Shown in pieces: positions 18,291 through 26,751 of a stretch of 41,714 nucleotides of DNA. Location of the stretch: contig NZ_QFOA01000022.1 of NCBI RefSeq assembly GCF_003248505.1, forward strand, positions 1 to 41,714, in the 5' to 3' direction. A program made the position numbers and the translations under genes. Within the stretch, counting starts at the first letter, position 1. The number at the start of each line of letters is the position of its first letter. Under the pieces are notes generated by a model. It saw nothing but the letters and a program-made list of their open reading frames with translations, did not search any database and had not been told where the DNA came from. Source of the stretch: Sphingobium sp. (GTDB taxonomy: Bacteria; Pseudomonadota; Alphaproteobacteria; Sphingomonadales; Sphingomonadaceae).

Positions 18291-19885
18291 AGACAGTGTT
18301 GCCCGATCAGAAAAGCCTTCGCCAGTCGATGGCGTGGGTGCATACTTGGCTCGGCCTGCTGGCTGGCTGGATCCTGTTCGCCATGTTCCTCACCGGAACC
18401 GCAAGCTATTTTCGGCCTGAAATCACGACATGGATGCAGCCGGAAATTCACTCCGGAACAGTCTCGCAAGGGCATGCGGCCGAGGCAGCGGTGCGATACC
18501 TCCGGTCGACCACGCCCGACGATTTGCAATGGTACATCTATCTGCCCGACGACAGGACGCGCGTAACCAGGGTGTTTGCGCAGTCACGGCCCGATCCTGA
18601 CCCAAAGGCGCCGCCGCCGCCGCGTCGGCCCGAGTTCAAGCTCGATCCGGCCACCGGTCGGCCGGTCGCTGCGCGCGACACGCGCGGCGGTGAGCATTTC
18701 TACCGTTTCCATTTCCAGCTCCAGCTACCGCATCCCTGGGGGCGCTGGCTGGCGGGCCTTTGTGCGATGTTCATGCTGGCCGCGATCATATCCGGCGTGA
18801 TCACCCACAAGCGGATCTTCATCGATTTCTTCACCCTGCGATGGGGCAAGGGGCAACGTAGCTGGCTCGACGCTCATAATGTCTCGGCGGTGCTCGCGCT
18901 GCCCTATCATGCCATGATCACCTATACCGGCCTCATTACCTTGGTGATGATGTATATGCCGTGGCCGATAGCGGCCAACTATGCCAACCCGGCGGACTTC
19001 GGCGTGGAAGCCTTCGGTCGGGAGCTGGAGGATGCAGCGACGGGCCGCGCCGCGCCGCTCGTCTCGGTCGGGTCATTGATCGACAAGGCGTCTCGCGAAT
19101 GGACCGGCGGCGCGGTTAGCGCCGTCATCGTCCGCAATCCGGGCGATGCAGCCTCCACCGTGACGGTCCAGCGCAGTTCGGCCGATGGCCTCAATGCGCG
19201 CAGCGGTTCGATCACCTATGCCGGCGCCACGGGTCAAAAGATTTCCGCCTCGCCACCGGTCGGGCCGGCGATCGGCACTGCCGGCGTCATGCTTGGCCTG
19301 CATGAGGGCCATTTCGCCGGCCCCTTGCTGCGCTGGATATGCTTTCTGCTTGGCTTGACCGGCACGGCAATGGTGGGGACCGGCCTCATTCTCTGGACGG
19401 CCAAACGCACGAAGAAGGATGCCAGCCCGTTCTTGGGCATGCGGATCGTCCAGCGCCTCAATGTGGGGGCCATCGCCTGTTTGCCTGCGGGCATGGCGGC
19501 ATTTCTGCTCGCCAACCGCTTGATCCCGGTCGAAGTGGCGGGACGTGCTGCATTGGAGGTTTCGGCAATGTATTGGGTGTGGTTCGGCATGGCGGCGTTG
19601 TTGTGTTTCCGGCCGATCGACCGCGCATGGCCCGAAGGGCTGGCGATTTCCTCGATGGCGTTTCTGGCGATACCGTGGGTCAATATGGCGACCACGGACC
19701 GTGGCTTGTTCGTGAGCCTGGCAGCAGGTGACTGGCTGTTCGTCGCTTTCGATCTTGCGGTGATCGCGATAGGCGCTGTGCTTGCATTCGCGGCATGGAA
19801 GGCCGCCGCGCGCCGCAAAACAACACCCGGCGTCGTCAGGACCCGCCGCGCGCAGATCGGACGGAAGGTTGCCGATGCAACTTGA
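18287..19885 (+). CDS. PepSY-associated inner-membrane protein, iron-uptake type
   Basis: This 532-aa protein has the layout of PepSY_TM proteins: a first membrane helix (WVHTWLGLLAGWILFAMFL), a large periplasmic PepSY region, a central pair of helices with conserved histidines (HNVSAVLALPYH, then ITYTGLI) and a C-terminal set of helices. Such proteins are related to PiuB and to ferric-siderophore reductases; the histidine pairs suggest haem binding. The GTG at 18287 is the start since it overlaps the DUF3649 stop by 4 nt; the longer frame from 18143 overlaps that gene fully. Its end overlaps DUF3325 by 11 nt. It probably acts at the inner membrane in iron reduction or transport. Confidence 0.88.
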   Translation: MKTVLPDQKSLRQSMAWVHTWLGLLAGWILFAMFLTGTASYFRPEITTWMQPEIHSGTVSQGHAAEAAVRYLRSTTPDDLQWYIYLPDDRTRVTRVFAQSRPDPDPKAPPPPRRPEFKLDPATGRPVAARDTRGGEHFYRFHFQLQLPHPWGRWLAGLCAMFMLAAIISGVITHKRIFIDFFTLRWGKGQRSWLDAHNVSAVLALPYHAMITYTGLITLVMMYMPWPIAANYANPADFGVEAFGRELEDAATGRAAPLVSVGSLIDKASREWTGGAVSAVIVRNPGDAASTVTVQRSSADGLNARSGSITYAGATGQKISASPPVGPAIGTAGVMLGLHEGHFAGPLLRWICFLLGLTGTAMVGTGLILWTAKRTKKDASPFLGMRIVQRLNVGAIACLPAGMAAFLLANRLIPVEVAGRAALEVSAMYWVWFGMAALLCFRPIDRAWPEGLAISSMAFLAIPWVNMATTDRGLFVSLAAGDWLFVAFDLAVIAIGAVLAFAAWKAAARRKTTPGVVRTRRAQIGRKVADAT

Positions 19886-20192
19886 ACCAGGACTGGTGGC
19901 TTATGCCGCGTTGGCGACCCTCTCACTCACACAGAACAAGCACAGGCCGCATCGATCGGACCGCTTGATTCCGACCCGTGGCGCGGCGAAGCCGCTTGGC
20001 ATCGCCCTGTTGTTTCTGTCGGTCCTTTCGGCATGGCTCCTTCAGGGGCCTGCGCTTGGCAGCGTCATATGGTTCGCGCAAACGTCCATCGCTGCTGTCG
20101 CGCTGGTGCTGCTCCTGTCGTGGAAGCCGCCCTTGGCTTTCTTCCTTGCACGGTTCGCCGCGATCATCGGTGTGGTCGGAGCCATTGTGTAA
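19875..20192 (+). CDS. DUF3325 small membrane protein
   Basis: 105 aa with three predicted membrane helices (LVAYAALATLSLT; LGIALLFLSVLSAWLLQG; the C-terminal LAFFLARFAAIIGVVGAIV). It matches the DUF3325 family, typically the last gene after DUF3649 and PepSY in iron-uptake operons. The ATG lies within the end of the PepSY gene. N-terminal histidines in KHRPHRS follow the family habit. Function is unknown. Confidence 0.78.
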   Translation: MQLEPGLVAYAALATLSLTQNKHRPHRSDRLIPTRGAAKPLGIALLFLSVLSAWLLQGPALGSVIWFAQTSIAAVALVLLLSWKPPLAFFLARFAAIIGVVGAIV

Positions 20193-20277
20193 ATGGGTCG
20201 TGGTCTTCGATCTCGACTTGTAATGGTTCTGTGCCGGTCACCTGTGGGATTGAAGCTCGCATCAAGAAACCGACGGG

Positions 20278-20372
20278 GTGATCAAACATACAAACGAGTT
20301 TAGGCAAGAGGCGGTGCGCATCGAGCTGCCGGCGGGTTGCCACGCGACAGGCTCGGCACCTTCTCGCCAACA
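20278..20372 (+). pseudogene. Possible IS3-family OrfA remnant
   Basis: From a GTG at 20278 a short frame reads like the first residues of an IS3-family OrfA (IKHTNEFRQEAVRI), after which similarity fades. The rest of 20193-20629 shows no open gene on either strand with recognisable content. It is probably degraded insertion-sequence DNA filling the space between the iron locus and the next island. Confidence 0.35.
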
Positions 20373-20629
20373 CAGCCCATGGCGGTTGACTGAGGAAATC
20401 CCGCTCGGCACGCGCCGATCATAGACCCGGGGCCTGCCGTGGCTCGGGGGAAAACGGCCATCGCCGCTACCGGTCGATGACTACGCGAGTAGAGAGGGCT
20501 ATTCGCCTGTGCGGCAAACGATTGAAGCTCGCTGCATAGAGCGTAATCTTGTTGAGTGAATCATGAGGGGGATTCACGCGGCCTGATTTTTCTGATTCAA
20601 ACCGTTGGCTGGGCAGGAGGGTAGCAGGG

Positions 20630-20764
20630 ATGAGTCGAGGCTATTCGATAGACCTTCGTGAGCGTGTAGTAGCGGCGATGTCGTTGGGCGCTTCGGCCCG
20701 AGCGGCTGCGTCGCAGTTTGGACGCGTCTTGAAGGAAGATGAACTGATCGGCTGTGTGAGATAA
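20630..20764 (+). pseudogene. IS630-family transposase N-terminal remnant
   Basis: A 44-codon frame from the ATG at 20630, with GCAGGAGG upstream, encodes the N-terminal HTH of IS630-type transposases (YSIDLRERVVAAMSLGASAR). After SQFG the family sequence stops abruptly and a TAA follows, so the catalytic DDE part has been lost. A 7-bp inverted repeat GTGAATC/GATTCAC lies at 20556-20577 and may belong to the former element end. Confidence 0.65.
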
Positions 20765-20863
20765 GGAAGAGGGCGTGCGGCCATCTTCCGCACCGATTCG
20801 CTCCGCCGATATCTGTGGATCGGTCCGGTCGCCTCAGTTGCAAATCTATGGGAGGAGTGCGTA

Positions 20864-20879
20864 ACGTTACAACATGACG
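20864..20879. promoter_or_regulatory. Weak Zur-box-like site before the ester hydrolase
   Basis: ACGTTACAACATGACG matches the reverse complement of the 24432-24447 box at 13 of 16 positions and that of the 27183-27198 site at 14 of 16. It lies 44 nt upstream of the ester hydrolase ATG and contains the palindrome GTAACGTTAC (20861-20870). The match to the classical consensus is poor in the right half, so Zur control here is a suggestion. Confidence 0.4.
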
Positions 20880-20923
20880 AAGCGGTGAATTTCGGGAACT
20901 GCGCTCTACCGAGGGAGGACGTT

Positions 20924-22882
20924 ATGACCAATGACATGTATCGCGCGGGGATTGCTCGGTCCGGATTGAAACTGGCAGCACTGTCGCGCCCTATATTGCT
21001 GGCGGCGGCGGCGCTCCTGATGACCGCCGCGCAGGACCCGGCACGCGTGACGCCGATGACGCCAGACGTCATCGACCATTTCGAACAGACGCTGCCGTCG
21101 GCGGACTTCATCCGGCGCGAGGTGATGATCCCGATGCGCGACGGGACCAAGCTCTACACCGTCATCATGATGAAGAAGGGCGCCAAAGACGCGCCCATCC
21201 TGTTGTCCCGCAGTCCCTATGACGCCCACGCCGCCGCGAACCGCGTTCCCAGCCAGCGCATCGTCGACAATCTCGACGTCATGGACACGGAGTTCGCGCA
21301 AGACGGCTATGTTATCGTTCATCAGGACATACGCGGCCTGCACCGGTCGGAAGGCACATATATCATGAACCGGCCGATCGTCGGGCCGCTCAACGACACC
21401 GGCATCGACGAATCCACCGACGCCTACGACACGATCGACTGGCTGGTGAAGAACGTGCCCGAATCGAACGGCAAGGTCGGGATCATCGGGTCTTCCTATC
21501 TGGGCTTCACCACGCTGATGGCGGAAATCAACCCGCATCCGGCGCTCAAGGCCGCGGTGCCCGAAAGCCCGATGGTCGACGGCTGGATGGGCGACGACTG
21601 GTTCCATAACGGTGCCTTCCGCATCAGTTCGTTTGACTATGCGGTTAGCCAGGGGTTCAACAAGGGTGACGGCGGCGGCGAGTTCGCTCTGGGCAAGGGC
21701 GACCATTATACCCGCTATCTCGAGGCCGGATCGGCGGGCGATTTCGCAAAGATGCTGGGCATCGAGAAGGTCCCCGGCGTCCGCAAGTTCCTTGAAAACC
21801 CCGCCTATACCGATTTTTGGTCGCTCCAGGCGGTCGACAAGTGGCTCGCTGCGCGGCCGCTCACGGTCCCGACCATGCTGGAGGTCGGGCAGTGGGACCA
21901 GGAAGACAGCTATGGCGCACCGGCGGTCTATCGCGCGCTGGAGCCCAAGGACAGGAATAACGATATGGTCACGCTGGTGATCGGGCCATGGCGACATTCG
22001 GGCGCCAACCATGGCGGCTGGAGCCTGGGCGCGCTCGACTTCACCGGCGACACCGCGCGCGAATGGCGCGTGAAGTGGTTGAAGCCGTTCCTCGACCATC
22101 ATTTGAAAGGTGCGCCCGATCCGCACACGCCGCCGGTGCTGACCTACGCGACCGGCATCGACCAATGGCAGACATCGCCGCGCTGGCCGATGGGCACGCA
22201 AACGCCGCTCTATCTGGCGGCCGATGGCAAGGCAGGGTTCGAGAAGCCGACGGCGGCGGGCCATGACGACTATGTCAGCGATCCGGCGCATCCCGTTCCC
22301 TTCATCCCCCGCCCGATCGACATGGGCGACGCAAAGCAATGGAAGCCCTGGCTGGTGCACGACCAGCGCTTCGTGTCGGATCGCCCGGACGTTGCGGTGT
22401 GGCAAACCGCGCCGCTCGACAAGCCGGTTCACATCATGGGCGCGCCGCAGGTCGAGCTGTTCGCCGCGACCAGCGGCACCGACAGCGATTGGGTGGTAAA
22501 GCTGATCGACGTCTATCCCAACGACGTGCCCGAACCCGCCGACCAGGGCGGCAAACCCTCCATGGCTGGCTATGAACTACCCATCGGGATTGAGATTTTC
22601 CGGGGCCGCTATGTCGACAGCTTCGCCAAGCCCGTTGCGCTCAAGCCCGGCAAGGTCGAGCATTACAGCTGGGCGCTCCCCAATGTGAACCATGTGTTCC
22701 TGCCCGGACATCGGATCATGGTGCAGGTGCAGTCCAGCCTGTTCCCGCTCTACGATCGCAATCCCCAGACCTTCGTCGACAATATCATGTGGGCAAAACC
22801 GGGAGACTATAAGACAGCCACGCAGAGCATATGGCGCGGCGGCGCCACGGCCAGCGCGGTCATGCTGCCGGTGGTGCCATGA
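20924..22882 (+). CDS. Secreted alpha-amino-acid ester hydrolase, CocE/NonD family
   Basis: This 652-aa protein starts at the ATG at 20924, which has GGAGG 5 nt upstream; an earlier in-frame start at 20885 lacks a site. An N-terminal signal sequence (LLAAAALLMTAAQ) sends it to the periplasm or beyond. The alpha/beta-hydrolase core carries GSSYLGF with the nucleophile Ser191, and the histidine region GPWRHSG. A C-terminal jelly-roll domain follows, as in the X-Pro dipeptidyl-peptidase/CocE class. The length and the wording fit alpha-amino-acid ester hydrolases, which act on esters and beta-lactam-like amides of amino acids; the natural substrate is unknown. A weak Zur-like site upstream may bring it into the zinc island. 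Confidence 0.82.
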   Translation: MTNDMYRAGIARSGLKLAALSRPILLAAAALLMTAAQDPARVTPMTPDVIDHFEQTLPSADFIRREVMIPMRDGTKLYTVIMMKKGAKDAPILLSRSPYDAHAAANRVPSQRIVDNLDVMDTEFAQDGYVIVHQDIRGLHRSEGTYIMNRPIVGPLNDTGIDESTDAYDTIDWLVKNVPESNGKVGIIGSSYLGFTTLMAEINPHPALKAAVPESPMVDGWMGDDWFHNGAFRISSFDYAVSQGFNKGDGGGEFALGKGDHYTRYLEAGSAGDFAKMLGIEKVPGVRKFLENPAYTDFWSLQAVDKWLAARPLTVPTMLEVGQWDQEDSYGAPAVYRALEPKDRNNDMVTLVIGPWRHSGANHGGWSLGALDFTGDTAREWRVKWLKPFLDHHLKGAPDPHTPPVLTYATGIDQWQTSPRWPMGTQTPLYLAADGKAGFEKPTAAGHDDYVSDPAHPVPFIPRPIDMGDAKQWKPWLVHDQRFVSDRPDVAVWQTAPLDKPVHIMGAPQVELFAATSGTDSDWVVKLIDVYPNDVPEPADQGGKPSMAGYELPIGIEIFRGRYVDSFAKPVALKPGKVEHYSWALPNVNHVFLPGHRIMVQVQSSLFPLYDRNPQTFVDNIMWAKPGDYKTATQSIWRGGATASAVMLPVVP

Positions 22883-22892
22883 CCTGGAGGCC

Positions 22893-23188
22893 ATGAAGAA
22901 ATATGTGTTAGGCGTCGGCGGTCGATATGTCGGCCAAAGCTTGCCTCTCCACTATGGCATGCCGCGATCCGGCGTCACCGCGGGGCTCGTCCTGGGTCAC
23001 GGCGCCTGGCGCTCGTACGTGCCAATTTCGCGCAGCTTAGGGACTTCGGCTTCGATCCGCTCGCCATGCTGCCGGGCGAATGGGCTATCATGCTCGTCGT
23101 ACTCGGCATCGGCTTCGCCGCGGCGCTGGTCCCCGCCATTCGCGTATTTCGCCTCAACCTTGCGGACACGCTTTCCCGGTCGAGTTAG
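22893..23188 (+). pseudogene. C-terminal remnant of an ABC transporter permease
   Basis: The frame ending with TAG at 23188 encodes about 60 residues like the C-terminus of MacB/FtsX-type permeases: FDPLAMLPGEWAIMLVVLGI, then AALVPAIRVFRLNLADTLS, i.e. the last membrane helix and the short cytoplasmic tail. Just upstream another frame starting at 22893 contains GVTAGLVLGHGA, which would be the preceding helix, so a frameshift near 23005 separates them. In other proteobacteria this permease is followed by a DUF3299 gene in Zur-regulated ABC operons (for example PA4063-PA4066 of Pseudomonas aeruginosa), as here. The ATPase and most of the permease are absent. Confidence 0.65.
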
Positions 23189-23199
23189 GAACTTTGTCC

Positions 23200-23691
23200 A
23201 TGCGCATGCCCCTTCTAGCCACGATTCTGGTCGTTGCGGCCATTCCTGCCGGCGCTGCCATGCAATTGGGCAAGCAGGCACCAACGAAGGATATCTGGCA
23301 ACCGGCGAAGACCCCGCCGGGAGCCACGCCTTGGTCCCTGTTGCAGCAAGCCAAGATCAACGACCGCAGGGACGAAGCGACGATGGCGATCTTCACGAAG
23401 CCGACGTTCCCGGCGGCGGTCAAGGCGCTCGATGGCAAGCGGGTCAAGGTTGCCGGTTGGATGATGCCGCTGGAAAATGGCCGCAAGCAGGAACATTGGG
23501 TGTTGCTTGGCTACCCTCCAGGCTGTCCGTTCCACATGCACGCGCTGCCAAATCAATTCATGGAGATTAAATCCGCAGTCCCTTTTCCGACCGATGAGAG
23601 CAAGGTGCATGTGGTCACCGGCACGCTCCAACTGACCGGCTACGATGAAAGCGGCATCTTTTATCGTCTCGTCAACGCCCGGCCCGGGTGA
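23200..23691 (+). CDS. DUF3299 exported protein
   Basis: 163 aa, beginning with a signal peptide (LLATILVVAAIPAGAAM) and continuing with the DUF3299 core: TPWSLLQQAKI, LDGKRVKVAGWMMPLE, and the cysteine/histidine-rich CPFHMHALPNQ, which could bind a metal. The ATG at 23200 lies 11 nt behind the permease remnant. DUF3299 proteins are periplasmic or lipoprotein partners of a putative metal-related ABC transporter and are often in Zur regulons. Here the transporter is broken, so this protein may work alone or be an orphan. Function is not established. Confidence 0.8.
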   Translation: MRMPLLATILVVAAIPAGAAMQLGKQAPTKDIWQPAKTPPGATPWSLLQQAKINDRRDEATMAIFTKPTFPAAVKALDGKRVKVAGWMMPLENGRKQEHWVLLGYPPGCPFHMHALPNQFMEIKSAVPFPTDESKVHVVTGTLQLTGYDESGIFYRLVNARPG

Positions 23692-23829
23692 GCCACGATG
23701 GAGCGGCACGCTTTGAGCGCAGCATAGCGGCAACTCGACGTGACTTCGTCATACCGGAATATCATGTCATCCCATGTCCGCGCTTAGATATTCGTTGCGT
23801 AATGCCGCTTTGTCCTTTCGTCATGCCAT

Positions 23830-24030
23830 GATGATTGCGCCAGCCGCGGTCTCGCAGCGTCCCGACAATCTGAAACCGTCCGGGTCGATCTGGACGCCCG
23901 CCGCCACGCCGCCGGGGGTATATCCTGGGCAGTGCTGGAATCGACCAAGGAAATCCGGCGGCGTCAGGCTGGTACCATCTGTTTCAAGCCCGCCTTCTCG
24001 TCCCACGATGCGCGAACGCCGCGAGATGTG
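23830..24030 (+). pseudogene. Second DUF3299-like gene, decayed
   Basis: From about 23830 one frame reads SGSIWTPAATPPGG; at the G-run near 23917 it continues in another frame as ISWAVLESTKEIRRRQ and then ICFKPAFSS. These parts correspond in order to DIWQPAKTPPGATPWSLLQQ and FTKPTFPAA of the intact DUF3299 gene just upstream. It is therefore a diverged tandem relative, frameshifted and missing its C-terminal half. No stronger feature is seen in 23692-24056. Confidence 0.55.
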
Positions 24031-24056
24031 ATCGCGGACTTAAAGAGTATGCGACC

Positions 24057-24368
24057 ATGTGTCTGCCTGTTTCAACCGTTTGTCGCATCGCATCCGGCGC
24101 CTCGCTGCTCCTTGGCGCGCCAGCGCTTGCTTGCTGCATGCACGGCTTTGGCTTCGGTGAGGCGGATATAGCGGTGGCCATCGATTATACCGGAATGACG
24201 TACGGGCAACAGCTTGCAGCTTAGGAGGAAGCGCTCGCGCAGTACGAGCGAGAAAAGGCTGCCAAACTGGAGCGCACGAAAGCCGCCTTCGCCTCAAGAT
24301 TCAAAGCCGATCCCGCGCCTACTAAGGTCGCACAAACCAACATCGGATCGCGATTGCCGGCGGTTTGA
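24057..24368 (+). pseudogene. Small exported protein gene interrupted by an amber codon
   Basis: A 104-codon frame starts at the ATG at 24057 with a signal-like sequence (ASGASLLLGAPALACCMHG) and continues to DYTGMTYGQQLAA. Codon 56 is TAG (24222-24224); after it the same frame runs for 47 more codons as a charged, probably helical tail (EEALAQYEREKAAKLERTK) and ends with TGA at 24368. The Cys-Cys-x-His group near the cleavage site might be a metal or lipid attachment site. The family is not recognised. Either the gene is broken, or the first 55 codons form a short product. Confidence 0.4.
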
Positions 24369-24430
24369 GCGCCCAGTTTGCACGTTTCGGTTCATGAAAA
24401 CAAAGGCAACATCTGGTTACAATCTGTAGC

Positions 24431-24447
24431 ATGTTATATTGTAACGT
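24431..24447 (+). promoter_or_regulatory. Zur box before the ZnuD-like receptor
   Basis: ATGTTATATTGTAACGT matches the E. coli-type Zur consensus ATGTTATA-N-TATAACAT perfectly in the left half and at 6 of 8 positions in the right half. It lies 98 nt upstream of the receptor ATG, with no other gene between. Zinc-loaded Zur would bind here and repress. A 5' UTR hairpin (CCGCTG/CAGCGG, 24467-24481) follows. Confidence 0.7.
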
Positions 24448-24545
24448 ATGAAAATTGAGGGTAGAGCCGCTGCCGCAGCGGTGAGCGCCACATGCGCCAC
24501 GGCAATAGGATCCAAAAGGACGTGGATCGGCAAAGGGGTATTTTC

Positions 24546-26675
24546 ATGCGCATCAGCTTCTTTCTATCGACCTGCTCGGCGATCGCCGTGCTCGCTTCCG
24601 CCCAGTCCACGCTGGCTCAGCAGGTGACCGCGTCGCAAGGAGCGGGCACCCGTCATGAGCAGCGATCCGCGGACATCATCGTGACCGCACCCTTCGAGCG
24701 CGAGCGAACCGACATTCTATCCGGCACTTCCGTGCTTCAAGGAAGCGCGCTGACGCAGGCCGTACGCCCCTCGATCGGTGAAACGTTGCAGCATACGCCG
24801 GGCGTATCCGCCACCTCCTTCGGCCCCAGCGCGTCGCGCCCGGTGTTGCGCGGTCTGCAGGGTGAGCGCGTGCGCGTTCTGGTGGACGGGATCGGATCGA
24901 TCGACGTGTCCAACACCAGTGTCGACCATGCGCCGGTTGTGAACCCGTTGCTTGCCGAGCGCATCGAGGTGCTGCGCGGTCCGCAATCGCTGCTATACGG
25001 CGCGTCGGCCATCGGCGGCGTCGTCAATGTCATCGACAAGCGCATTCCGCGCACCGTTCCCGACGAACCCGTCCATGTCGATGCGCTGGCCACCTATGGC
25101 AGTGCCGCCGACGAGCGCAGCGGCGCAGGATCGATCGACGTGCCGCTGGGCGACCGGTTCGTTGTCCATGCCGACGGCAGTTACCTCAAGTCGGACAATA
25201 TGCGCATCGGCGGCTACGCCCTGTCGCCGCAGGCCCGCGCCCAGGCGCTCGCCTCCAGCATGCTCCCGCCCGAAGAGGGGGCAGGGGAAGAGGAGCCGAT
25301 CGATTTCGCGGCCAACGCCGCCGTCAGGGGAAAGCTGCCCAACAGCCAGAGCAAGACCTGGACGGCTGGCGTCGGCGCCGCCTTCATCACCGATACCGGC
25401 AATCTGGGCGTGTCGTACAGCCATTATGACAGCCTCTACGGGGTGCCGATCCGTTATGCGACGCTGCCCGGGCAGGAGCAGGAAGCGCCCCGGCTCGACC
25501 TGGCGCAGGACCGGGTGGATCTGCGCGCCGAGGTTGAAACGGGCGGCACGATTCTCAAGAGCATCCGCGCCCGCGCCGGTTACGCCACATACCGCCATTT
25601 CGAACTGGAAGAGAATGGCGATGTCGGCACAGCCTTCTACAACAGGGGCATCGAGGCCCGCATCGAACTGGTTCAAGCCGATCATGGCGCCTGGAAGGGC
25701 GCCAGCGGCGTCCAATATTTCTCGCGCGACTTCAACGTCGTCGGCGACGAAGCCTTCCTGCCGAAGAACAGTACACAGCAGTTCGGCGTCTTCACGCTTC
25801 AGACGCTCGATTACGGCGCGCTGAAACTGGAGGGGGGCGCCCGCTACGAGCATAGCGAGCTTGAGGCGAAGCCGCTCCAAGACCAGCCGCAATTCTTCGC
25901 GGGCAGGCGGACATTCGACACGCTGTCACTGTCCGGTGGCGCGTCATACGGGCTGAGCGAGGATTGGCGTCTGGGCATCAACCTTTCGCGCACGGTACGC
26001 GCGCCATCGGCGGAGGAACTGTTCGCCAACGGTCCCCATGCGGGTACGCAGGCGTTCGAGGTCGGCAACCCCGATTTCAACACAGAGCGTGCCGTAGGCC
26101 TTGAAGCCGTGCTGCGCGGCAAGGGCGAAAATTACAGTTTCGAGGCATCGGCCTATCACAACTGGTTTTCCAACTTCATCTATGAAGGGCTGACCGGCGA
26201 GGAAGAGGACGGGCTGCCCGTCTACCAGTTCGCGCAGGCCAAGGCGCGCTACTACGGGTTGGAAGCTCAGGGATCGGTCACGCTGGCGAAGTTCGGCGAC
26301 ATGAACCTCGTCGCCGATGCGCTTGGCGACTATGTCCATGCGCAGATCGTGGGTGCCGGGCCTGCGCCCCGCATCCCTCCGCTACGCCTGCTCGGCGGCC
26401 TGGGCGTGACCAGCCCGAAGGTCGACGTGCGCGGCGAGGTCGAATGGACCGACGACCAGAAGCGTGTCTCCAACTTCGAGACAGAGACCAAGGGCTATAC
26501 GCTGGTCAATGCCGCAGTGAACTTCCGCCCCTGGGGCAACGAGCGGCCCTTGAGCTTCGCGCTGTCGGCGAACAATATTTTCGATGTCGTCGCTCGTCGC
26601 CATGCGTCTTTCCTCAAGGACTTCGCTCCCCTGTCCGGACGAGATATTCGCGTGTCGGCGCGGGTCAGCTTCTGA
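24546..26675 (+). CDS. znuD: TonB-dependent receptor, ZnuD-like zinc importer
   Basis: This 709-aa outer-membrane receptor has a signal peptide ending near TLAQ, a TonB box region (ADIIVTAPFERE), and a plug with GETLQHTPGVSA, PVLRGLQGERVRVLVDGIGS, and IEVLRGPQSLLYG. The barrel ends in the C-terminal RVSARVSF. The plug wording is typical of the ZnuD family of zinc receptors, and an acidic loop (PPEEGAGEEEP, about residues 240-250) may gather metal. The start at 24546 is supported by AAGGGG upstream; an earlier in-frame ATG at 24492 has no site. A Zur box lies in the upstream region. It would bring zinc or a zinc complex into the periplasm during shortage. Confidence 0.85.
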   Translation: MRISFFLSTCSAIAVLASAQSTLAQQVTASQGAGTRHEQRSADIIVTAPFERERTDILSGTSVLQGSALTQAVRPSIGETLQHTPGVSATSFGPSASRPVLRGLQGERVRVLVDGIGSIDVSNTSVDHAPVVNPLLAERIEVLRGPQSLLYGASAIGGVVNVIDKRIPRTVPDEPVHVDALATYGSAADERSGAGSIDVPLGDRFVVHADGSYLKSDNMRIGGYALSPQARAQALASSMLPPEEGAGEEEPIDFAANAAVRGKLPNSQSKTWTAGVGAAFITDTGNLGVSYSHYDSLYGVPIRYATLPGQEQEAPRLDLAQDRVDLRAEVETGGTILKSIRARAGYATYRHFELEENGDVGTAFYNRGIEARIELVQADHGAWKGASGVQYFSRDFNVVGDEAFLPKNSTQQFGVFTLQTLDYGALKLEGGARYEHSELEAKPLQDQPQFFAGRRTFDTLSLSGGASYGLSEDWRLGINLSRTVRAPSAEELFANGPHAGTQAFEVGNPDFNTERAVGLEAVLRGKGENYSFEASAYHNWFSNFIYEGLTGEEEDGLPVYQFAQAKARYYGLEAQGSVTLAKFGDMNLVADALGDYVHAQIVGAGPAPRIPPLRLLGGLGVTSPKVDVRGEVEWTDDQKRVSNFETETKGYTLVNAAVNFRPWGNERPLSFALSANNIFDVVARRHASFLKDFAPLSGRDIRVSARVSF

Positions 26676-26686
26676 CGGATGGAAAA

Positions 26687-26717
26687 ATCCCGCCGGGCTA
26701 TAGTGGCCCGGCGGGAT
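26687..26717 (-). terminator. Strong hairpin terminator between convergent genes
   Basis: A perfect 12-bp GC-rich stem (ATCCCGCCGGGC, 26687-26698, with GCCCGGCGGGAT, 26706-26717) has a 7-nt loop. On the minus strand the stem is followed by TTTTT, so it is a classical intrinsic terminator for the leftward MerC-like gene. It can also stop rightward readthrough from the receptor. Confidence 0.85.
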
Positions 26718-26751
26718 CTACGATGAGCGACAGACGATGGCTTCCGGAAAA

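Noticed and set aside
20906..22432. A 508-codon open frame on the minus strand
   Set aside because: It lies fully inside the ester hydrolase gene, has biased Arg/His/Val composition and no domain; it is an antisense frame caused by high GC.
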